From Bacteroidia bacterium (GTDB taxonomy: Bacteria; Bacteroidota; Bacteroidia; Bacteroidales; Azobacteroidaceae): 18,446 bases of DNA. Shown one piece after another: positions 8,619-14,575 of this stretch. Below the pieces are notes generated by a model. It did no database searches. It worked only from the letters and a program-made list of their open reading frames with translations, and had not been told where the DNA came from. Within the stretch, counting starts at the first letter, position 1. Each line of letters starts with the position of its first letter. The position numbers and the translations under genes are program-made. Location: contig BNTV01000100.1 of NCBI GenBank assembly GCA_025996865.1, forward strand, positions 1-18,446, written 5' to 3'.

Positions 8619-10763
8619 ATGGACAACAAATATATTTTTTGTTTCATCATTTCGATACTTTCCGTTTTGACCGTACCCAAAGGTTATGCATATTGTTTCA
8701 AAGATTTTCCGGAAGGTATTGAAAATGCGGATACAAGCCGCATCCGTCAGGTTGAATTGGAAGAAGTGGTTATCCGTTCCTTCAAATACAGTTCCGATAT
8801 TTTCGAACTTCCCGCAGCCGGCTCGAAAATTGACCGGTTAACCATTGAGAATCAGAATATTGTAGGTATCAAAGACATTGGTTCTTTGGTTCCGAACTTG
8901 TTTATTCCGGATTATGGTTCGAAACTGACTTCTCCGGTTTATATCCGGGGAGTCGGGGCGAAAATTAATTCTCCGTCCGTCGGTTTGTATGTCGATGGAA
9001 TCCCTTATTTTGAAAAATCGGCTTTCGATTTCGATATGAATGAAATTGAAAATATTGAAGTGTTGCGAGGTCCGCAAGGAACGCTGTATGGACGAAATAC
9101 GATGGGCGGTCTCATTAATGTCCGAACCAAGTCGCCTTTGCGTTACAAGGAAACGCTTCTTTCCGCAACCGCAGGTAATTACGATAACTTGACCGGACGT
9201 TTGGCACATTACGGAAATGTCAATAATACGTTCGGATACGCTGTTTCGGGCGATTACACACACTTGGGCGGATATTTCACGAATCAATTTACCGGTAAAA
9301 AAGCGGATGATTTGAATGCCGGCAGCGGCCGAATCCGTTTCGACTGGCGAATCAAACCCAATCTTACTTTACAGTGGGTCAGCACTTTCGATGGATTAGA
9401 CCAAGGTGGATATCCCTACGCCGAGTTTGATTCGAAAACGCAAAAAGCCGGAGAAGTGAATTACAATGATTACAGTCTTTACCGCCGTACTATTTTTTCT
9501 TCGGGAGCTTCGTTGATTTATTCGGCCGACCGGTTCAGTTTGAATGCACAGACGGCTTTCCAGCATTTGAGCGATAAGCAAGGAATCGACCAGGATTTTA
9601 CAGACCAATCCGTTTATTATGCCGAGCAGTTTCAAAAACAAACCGCTGTTTCGGAAGAAATCACTGTTAAATCCACTTCTTCCGGTTCGTACAAATGGCT
9701 CTTTGGCGCGTTTGCTTTTTATCAAGGAATTGATAATGAAGTGATTTTGGAATATAAGCAGCAAAATTATTCGACCGATAAGTGGTATGATATTCCTACG
9801 AACGGAATTTCTTTCTATCATCAGTCCGCCTTTAATGACTTGTTGATTGACAGGCTTTCGCTTACTTTGGGAATTCGTTATGATTACGAAAAAGCAAGTA
9901 ACAAGTATGTTAGTTACAAGGATGTTACTAACAATGGTGTTACTGAGCATTCGCAAACCGAAGCTTTCGACAGTAAACTGAGTTTTAGTAGGTTAACTCC
10001 AAAGATAGCTTTGCAATACAGCCTTTTTCCGGGAAAAATGGTCTATATTTCAGCGACCAATGGTTACAAAACCGGAGGATTCAATACTTCCTTTGAACGG
10101 GAAGAAGACCGCACTTTTGAACCTGAATACAGTTGGAATTACGAAGCCGGTTCGAAATTGCAACTCTTCCAAAACAGGCTTCAAGCCGAAGTCTGCTTGT
10201 TTTATATTGATTGGAAGAACCAGCAGATTTACCAAAATTTGCCGAGCGGAAAAGGTTCAATGTTGAAAAACGCCGGACGTTCGGAAAGCAAAGGCGCAGA
10301 AATCAGTTTGTCGGCAAAACCGCTTGACGGATTGAGTTTTCAGGCCAATTGGGGATATACACATGCTGTATTTAAGGAATACAGGCGCAGTGAGACGCTC
10401 GATTATGCGGGAAAATTCATCCCTTTGGCGCCGAAACAGACATTCTCTTTGGGCTTTGATTATACGATTCCTGTTTCCAAACGATGGTTCGACCGCGCAG
10501 TTTTAGATATGAAGTATACCGGTATCGACCGTTTGTATTGGAACGAAGACAATGTGGTTTCCCAACCGTATTACGGACAACTGAACGGCAATCTATTAAT
10601 AACTAAAGGTTTGACAACTTTTTCTCTTTGGGCGAAGAATATCACGAATGAAAGCTATTCCGCTTTTTATTTCGAATCAATGGGAAAACGATTCGTGCAA
10701 AAGGGAAAACCGTTTACGATAGGAATAACAATTAGTGTTAAAATAAAATATGAGTGTAAATAA
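8619..10763 (+). CDS. TonB-dependent outer-membrane receptor, siderophore type
   Basis: 714 residues. A signal peptide covers 1-24 (ending KGYA). A TonB-box-like segment, VELEEVVIRSF, lies near 45-55, and the plug domain runs to about 170 with VYIRGVG, VGLYVDGIPY and the hallmark IEVLRGPQGTLYGRNTMGG at 146-164. The rest is a 22-strand barrel with alternating aromatic strands. It would move a substrate across the outer membrane using TonB energy. It lacks the carboxypeptidase-like N-terminal domain of SusC proteins and no SusD follows, so it is of the classical iron-complex type. The barrel ends TIGITISVKIKYECK, without the usual terminal aromatic, because the reading frame runs into the start of the next gene. 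The substrate is inferred only from the partner permease. Confidence 0.9.
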   Translation: MDNKYIFCFIISILSVLTVPKGYAYCFKDFPEGIENADTSRIRQVELEEVVIRSFKYSSDIFELPAAGSKIDRLTIENQNIVGIKDIGSLVPNLFIPDYGSKLTSPVYIRGVGAKINSPSVGLYVDGIPYFEKSAFDFDMNEIENIEVLRGPQGTLYGRNTMGGLINVRTKSPLRYKETLLSATAGNYDNLTGRLAHYGNVNNTFGYAVSGDYTHLGGYFTNQFTGKKADDLNAGSGRIRFDWRIKPNLTLQWVSTFDGLDQGGYPYAEFDSKTQKAGEVNYNDYSLYRRTIFSSGASLIYSADRFSLNAQTAFQHLSDKQGIDQDFTDQSVYYAEQFQKQTAVSEEITVKSTSSGSYKWLFGAFAFYQGIDNEVILEYKQQNYSTDKWYDIPTNGISFYHQSAFNDLLIDRLSLTLGIRYDYEKASNKYVSYKDVTNNGVTEHSQTEAFDSKLSFSRLTPKIALQYSLFPGKMVYISATNGYKTGGFNTSFEREEDRTFEPEYSWNYEAGSKLQLFQNRLQAEVCLFYIDWKNQQIYQNLPSGKGSMLKNAGRSESKGAEISLSAKPLDGLSFQANWGYTHAVFKEYRRSETLDYAGKFIPLAPKQTFSLGFDYTIPVSKRWFDRAVLDMKYTGIDRLYWNEDNVVSQPYYGQLNGNLLITKGLTTFSLWAKNITNESYSAFYFESMGKRFVQKGKPFTIGITISVKIKYECK

Positions 10764-11949
10764 AAAAAATATTGCAACTTTCTTTTGTTTGTACATTGCA
10801 CAAACGATTCCGATGAGTTTTTTCTCAACGGTTATTCCGGTGATAATGCGGCAAGGGAATTTTTCCCTGACCGAAATCGGGATGGTGCAGTTAATCAAAC
10901 TGCCTTGGATACTGAAATTCCTTTGGTCGCCGGTAATCGACCGCTACAACGTGACCGTGAATGATTACAAACGTTGGATTTTTTCTTCGGAATTGGTTTA
11001 TGCGGTACTGATTTTTACAGTGGCTTTCCTGAATTTTTCACTCAATTTCCATTTGATTCTGGCTTTGATTATTATTTCTTTTGTGGCTTCCGCCACACAG
11101 GATATTGCCACGGACGCCCTGGCTGTACTTTCTTTCCGGCAGGAAGAAAAAAGTCTGGTCAACAGTATGCAATCCATGGGAAGTTTTGGTGGGACGATGG
11201 TTGGAAGCGGTTTGTTGCTACTGCTTTTCAAACAAATCGGTTGGAACAGTATTCTTCCGGCGCTTGCTTTGTTTGTGATTGTGGCTTTGCTGCCATTGTA
11301 TTTCAATAAAAGTCTGAAAATCAAAAGGGAACGGGTAACTGCCGAAAGGGCGGGTATCCGGGATATTTTACTTTTCTTCACTCAAAAGGGTATCTGGAAA
11401 CAAGTTGTATTTCTTCTGCTGTACTATTCATCTCTGATTGGCACGCTGGCGATGTTAAGGCCTTATTTAGTTGATTTAGGGTACGATATGAAGCAAATCG
11501 GAACCATGAGCGGTTTCTTCGGAACGGCTGCCGGACTGGTTGCTTCTTTTGCCGGAGGATTTATTATCCGGAAAATAGGGCGTCACCAATCACGTGTTCT
11601 TTTTGCGGTTTTTATCGTGTTCACGACTTTTTATTTCTACTTCATTTCGAAGAATCCGCATCCCGATATTCAGTTGTTGTACGTTGGAATCCTTTTGTTG
11701 TGGGGAAGTTACGGAATGGCGACCGTTGCGGTCTATACCTTGGCGATGGATTGTGTGAGAGAGGGTAGAGAAGGCACGGATTTTACGATTCAAACCGTGA
11801 TTACCCATTTCAGCGGGATTTGTCTGGCGACGTTGGGCGGACATGTTGCCGACAAAACGGGTTATAGCGGGTTGTTTCTTTTTGAGTTTGGAATGGCTTG
11901 TGTATCTTTGGTTTATATATTGTTGGTATTTGGAAGGCAGATAAAATGA
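10750..11949 (+). CDS. MFS permease of the PAT/AmpG group, probably siderophore-type (RhtX/FptX-like)
   Basis: 399 residues with about 12 hydrophobic helices and no signal peptide: an inner-membrane carrier. The opening IAQTIPMSFFSTVIPVIMRQ, LPWILKFLWSPVIDRY at 51-66 and ATQDIATDALA at 115-125 are characteristic of the PAT family, which includes AmpG (muropeptides) and the single-protein siderophore permeases RhtX and FptX. Its ATG at 10750 overlaps the last 14 bases of the receptor gene, implying coupled translation and a shared substrate. Pairing a classical TonB receptor with one RhtX/FptX-like permease is the known layout for rhizobactin and pyochelin uptake, so siderophore import is my preferred reading. 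Muropeptide or sugar import by an AmpG-type carrier remains possible. Stop TGA at 11947-11949. Confidence 0.82.
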   Translation: MSVNKKNIATFFCLYIAQTIPMSFFSTVIPVIMRQGNFSLTEIGMVQLIKLPWILKFLWSPVIDRYNVTVNDYKRWIFSSELVYAVLIFTVAFLNFSLNFHLILALIIISFVASATQDIATDALAVLSFRQEEKSLVNSMQSMGSFGGTMVGSGLLLLLFKQIGWNSILPALALFVIVALLPLYFNKSLKIKRERVTAERAGIRDILLFFTQKGIWKQVVFLLLYYSSLIGTLAMLRPYLVDLGYDMKQIGTMSGFFGTAAGLVASFAGGFIIRKIGRHQSRVLFAVFIVFTTFYFYFISKNPHPDIQLLYVGILLLWGSYGMATVAVYTLAMDCVREGREGTDFTIQTVITHFSGICLATLGGHVADKTGYSGLFLFEFGMACVSLVYILLVFGRQIK

Positions 11950-12012
11950 CTTTCCGCCTATAAAAAAGAAGCTGTCTAAAAAATCTGCGAGTCCGTCATT
12001 TCTATCTGTAAT

Positions 12013-13347
12013 TTACTGATTAATGATTACTTCTGTTTCCACATCGTTTTCATAACTAATCCTAAGCAAATATATTCCTTTTGCATAGTTTGCCATATCT
12101 ATTTCAAAATTTTGTAAACCGGGATTTTGATTAAAGATAGTCTTTCCGGTAATAGAGAACAATGTAACATTCTGTGGTGTTTCTTTTCCTTTGCCATACA
12201 AAATACCTTGTACAGGATTAGGATATAACACGGTTTGTTTTTTAACAGGATTGTTTATATTCGTTGAGGACAAATCAAGGGTATAGATTCCATTTGTCAT
12301 TGTATAAATGATTAGTTTACCTCCATACAATTCCATGTCTATTATTCCATCCGCCCCCGCCATGTATTCATTTATATATTCATTCCAAGTTTCTCCTCCA
12401 TCTGTGGAACGATAGATTATTATATATTCTTCGGGTCCATGTATATTTCCGGAAGCATATAAAATGTTTGGATTGTTTTCATCATAAACAATAGAATAGA
12501 TATATATTATTGGGGTAGAACTATGAGAGTCAGTCCACGTTTTTCCTTTATCATACGATTTGGCAATACGTCCTTCACCTCCTGAAATAATAATATTTGG
12601 ATTACTTGGATGAAATACCAACTCATGTGTGCAATGATTATTTCTTGTTTCCACAATTTTCCAAGTTTCTCCATTGTCGTATGAAGCCGATATAAATGAA
12701 TTGAAAACCGGCGTTTCTCCTGTATTGAAAATGATGGTTGTATCGTTTGGATGAAAACCTAAAAACCAATCCTGATACCCTCCTAATTCTCCTCCTAATG
12801 TTGACCAGTTAGCTCCAAAATCTGTTGACTTGGCTACACCTTTGGGATACAATGAAATCAGTAGTGAATTTGAATTTAGTGGATTAGATGCTATATTATA
12901 AACCTGAGCCATATTTTCATAATCTTCTATAAAAAAAGAAGGAGGTGTTACATTCGTAAACGTTTTTCCATCATCTTCCGAAAGAAGTAATATACTATCC
13001 TGCCAAGCAGGAGTAGCGGCTAATAATTTATCTCCATTTTTCACAAAATTCCGGATGGGAACACCCTTAAATGCATATTGTTCCCAAGTAGTCTCATCAA
13101 GCGTTTCAAGCGTTTTCCGGTAAATGCCATCTGCCGTTGTAACATAAACATAATTATCAAACAAATGCATTTTAGGCCAAAAATGGGCATAACGAGAAGC
13201 GTAAGTGTGATATACAATTTGTTGCGCTTCTCTGACATTAGCTTCATCTTTAAGTCCAATATATTTCAATTGCGCTTTTGATTCGTTGGGAAAAGTACCT
13301 AAGAAGATCAATAGAAATAATATGGAAAGTGGGCTTTTTGTTTTCAT
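12013..13347 (-). CDS. Secreted BNR/Asp-box beta-propeller protein with T9SS sorting domain
   Basis: 444 residues. A signal peptide covers about 1-25 (FLLIFLGTF...SKAQ). Five Asp boxes (SxDxGxxW) appear: SEDDGKTF 123-130, STDFGANW 174-181, SYDNGETW 222-229, SYDKGKTW 264-271 and STDGGETW 314-321. This is the fold of sialidase- and sortilin-type propellers. None of the sialidase arginine triad or catalytic motifs could be assigned, so enzyme activity is not claimed. Residues 371-444 form a type A T9SS C-terminal domain: VLYPNPVQG, then LFSITGKTI, NYAKGIYLLRI and a final VIINQ. It should be exported through the type IX system and released or anchored at the surface, which implies that the host has PorU/SprA-type machinery elsewhere. 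It is convergent with the permease gene, with about 60 bases between. No good promoter was seen. Confidence 0.88.
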   Translation of the reverse strand: MKTKSPLSILFLLIFLGTFPNESKAQLKYIGLKDEANVREAQQIVYHTYASRYAHFWPKMHLFDNYVYVTTADGIYRKTLETLDETTWEQYAFKGVPIRNFVKNGDKLLAATPAWQDSILLLSEDDGKTFTNVTPPSFFIEDYENMAQVYNIASNPLNSNSLLISLYPKGVAKSTDFGANWSTLGGELGGYQDWFLGFHPNDTTIIFNTGETPVFNSFISASYDNGETWKIVETRNNHCTHELVFHPSNPNIIISGGEGRIAKSYDKGKTWTDSHSSTPIIYIYSIVYDENNPNILYASGNIHGPEEYIIIYRSTDGGETWNEYINEYMAGADGIIDMELYGGKLIIYTMTNGIYTLDLSSTNINNPVKKQTVLYPNPVQGILYGKGKETPQNVTLFSITGKTIFNQNPGLQNFEIDMANYAKGIYLLRISYENDVETEVIINQ

Positions 13348-13442
13348 AAATAAGCATTAGTAATACGAATCAAGGGTTGCACCCCTCATCCATTTTTAAT
13401 TTGTTAATACTCTAATTATCAATAAAATAAGTATTAAAATAT

Positions 13443-13473
13443 TTTGAAAAGTCATTGGAAATCAGTATCTTAG
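13443..13473 (+). promoter_or_regulatory. Plus-strand promoter in front of a tiny ORF
   Basis: TTTG at 13443-13446, a 19-base spacer and TATCTTAG at 13466-13473 give one of the best -33/-7 pairs in the window. It points towards a 32-codon ORF only, which then collides with the DUF1080 gene coming the other way. Confidence 0.5.
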
Positions 13474-13521
13474 TGGAAAAAACTCTACTAATTTACACCA
13501 TAGAATATGATTTCCAATGAC
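13451..13521. repeat. 14-bp perfect inverted repeat around the orphan promoter
   Basis: GTCATTGGAAATCA at 13451-13464 and TGATTTCCAATGAC at 13508-13521 are perfect reverse complements 43 bases apart. The left copy sits in the promoter spacer and the right copy overlaps the ATG at 13517, so they could be paired operator sites, or a sub-terminal repeat of a lost mobile element. A direct repeat, CCAATGACGGA, also occurs twice at 13514-13543. Confidence 0.6.
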
Positions 13522-13615
13522 GGATAAACCACCAATGACGGACAAAATATCCTTTTCAGACAGTCTTCTTAAATTTAAAAGCAAAAACCAAAATAGTTTT
13601 ACTTCAATTCCTTGA
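13517..13615 (+). pseudogene. 32-codon ORF, possible 5' relic of a transposase gene
   Basis: The ORF starts with a repeated MTDKPPMTDK motif and continues ISFSDSLLKFKSKNQ before TGA at 13613-13615. It has a good upstream promoter but no continuing homology, and its 3' end overlaps the end of the DUF1080 gene. The short basic/hydrophobic start after a promoter and inverted repeat looks like the left end of an insertion sequence whose body was deleted. I cannot name the family. It could equally be a small unrecognised peptide gene. Confidence 0.3.
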
Positions 13616-14327
13616 TTTTAATATTCCGAAACCAACAATCATAACCATGATCTTGCAGTCCGATATAACCTTCCTTGGCAATCCCTTTCGTAAATTCAGG
13701 CCAATCTTTGAACTTGCTTTTTTGCACCAACTCATCCCATTGTGGCGACCAGAGTTCGTATTGGCAAACCAGTTTGCCGTTTTGTACATGCGTTACTTTG
13801 CCGTGATCAACAGTTATCACGATGTTGTTCCATTCTCCGGCCGGTTTGGCGTTGGAAGGCAAAGCCGGAAGAATGTCGTAGAGAGAACCGGCCAAGTGAT
13901 TGGTCAATTTATTGTCTCCCGCATCCCAATTATCAAGGACTTGCACTTCGGGTGCGGCAATGTAAATCGGTTTTCCGGGATATTCCACGATATTGTAGAA
14001 AATACCCGAATTACCGGCTTTTTCGATTTTCCAGTCAATGGAAAGAATAAAGTTGCCGAATTTTTTAGTTCCGAAAAGAATATCGCCATCCGAACCGCGT
14101 CCGGGAACAGAGCCTTTCTGAACTTTCATGGATTCATCATTGATGACCCAGTTTTTAGCCATTCCCGTTTGGTTGCATTGCCGCCAACCGGTCATACTTT
14201 TCCCGTCGAACAGGAGTTGCCATCCTTCTTTTTTTTCTTTGGAGGTCAGTGTGTTGTTTTTTTGTGCGGAGATAGTTAATGCACAAAGAACAAATAAGCA
14301 AATTGTAAATAATCTTTTGTTTTTCAT
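13599..14327 (-). CDS. Secreted DUF1080 (3-keto-disaccharide hydrolase-like) protein
   Basis: 242 residues: a signal peptide (1-21, ending TISA) followed by one DUF1080 domain with a concanavalin/LamG-like sandwich. Visible signatures are GWQLLFDGKSMTGWR at 35-49, FGNFILSIDWK, AGNSGIFYNI, PEVQVLDN, the AGSLYDILP segment, GEWNNIVITV, and the closing YIGLQDHGYDCWFRNIKIKEL at 221-241. Some members of this family hydrolyse 3-keto-glycosides made by sugar 3-dehydrogenases; others are simply sugar-binding. No partner dehydrogenase is in view, so the activity here is uncertain. It is divergent from the GH3 gene across a 248-base gap, which suggests shared control and a related substrate. Confidence 0.88.
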   Translation of the reverse strand: MKNKRLFTICLFVLCALTISAQKNNTLTSKEKKEGWQLLFDGKSMTGWRQCNQTGMAKNWVINDESMKVQKGSVPGRGSDGDILFGTKKFGNFILSIDWKIEKAGNSGIFYNIVEYPGKPIYIAAPEVQVLDNWDAGDNKLTNHLAGSLYDILPALPSNAKPAGEWNNIVITVDHGKVTHVQNGKLVCQYELWSPQWDELVQKSKFKDWPEFTKGIAKEGYIGLQDHGYDCWFRNIKIKELK

Positions 14328-14355
14328 ACGTAAATAATTTGTTTTTTAATAGTCG

Positions 14356-14411
14356 TATGGAACCGGTGCATTTTCATCTCTTTGAATGTTTTTAATCATA
14401 CCGGTTTCATA
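14356..14411. repeat. 12-bp inverted repeat with ACCGGT cores in the DUF1080 leader
   Basis: TATGGAACCGGT at 14356-14367 and ACCGGTTTCATA at 14400-14411 are reverse complements with one mismatch, 32 bases apart. They lie between the DUF1080 ATG and its likely transcription start near 14435, so they could form a leader hairpin or two binding sites for a regulator. Confidence 0.55.
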
Positions 14412-14441
14412 TCATATAATTTTTCTCAAGAGTACAAGGTG

Positions 14442-14449
14442 CAAATATA
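14442..14449 (-). promoter_or_regulatory. -7 box of the DUF1080 gene
   Basis: On the minus strand this reads TATATTTG, a perfect TAnnTTTG match. It predicts a leader of roughly 105 bases containing the ACCGGT inverted repeat. ATTG lies 20 bases upstream as a poor -33 element. Confidence 0.45.
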
Positions 14450-14545
14450 ATTGAAAAGGCTTAACAAAACAATTAAAAAACCATTAATATAATTTTTTTC
14501 TGCCTATTAATTGAAAAATTAATTATTTTGTTATGCTTTAGTCAT

Positions 14546-14553
14546 TATCTTTG
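14546..14553 (+). promoter_or_regulatory. -7 box of the GH3 gene
   Basis: TATCTTTG matches TAnnTTTG 22 bases before the GH3 ATG at 14576. The nearest TTTG (14527-14530) is 15 bases upstream, closer than the usual 19-20. Confidence 0.5.
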
Positions 14554-14575
14554 GTGTAAATAAAACAAAATTTTT

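Noticed and set aside
11950..12012. AAGCTGTCTAAAAAATC after the permease as an insertion-sequence end
   Set aside because: It vaguely resembles Bacteroidales IS termini, but no matching inverted repeat or target duplication was found nearby.
12013..13347. Calling the Asp-box protein a sialidase
   Set aside because: Asp boxes are structural and occur in many propellers; the arginine triad and the Tyr/Glu pair could not be located.
13378..13395. GGGTTGCACCC stem in the leader of the propeller gene as a regulator site
   Set aside because: A four-base stem with a three-base loop is too short to separate from chance.
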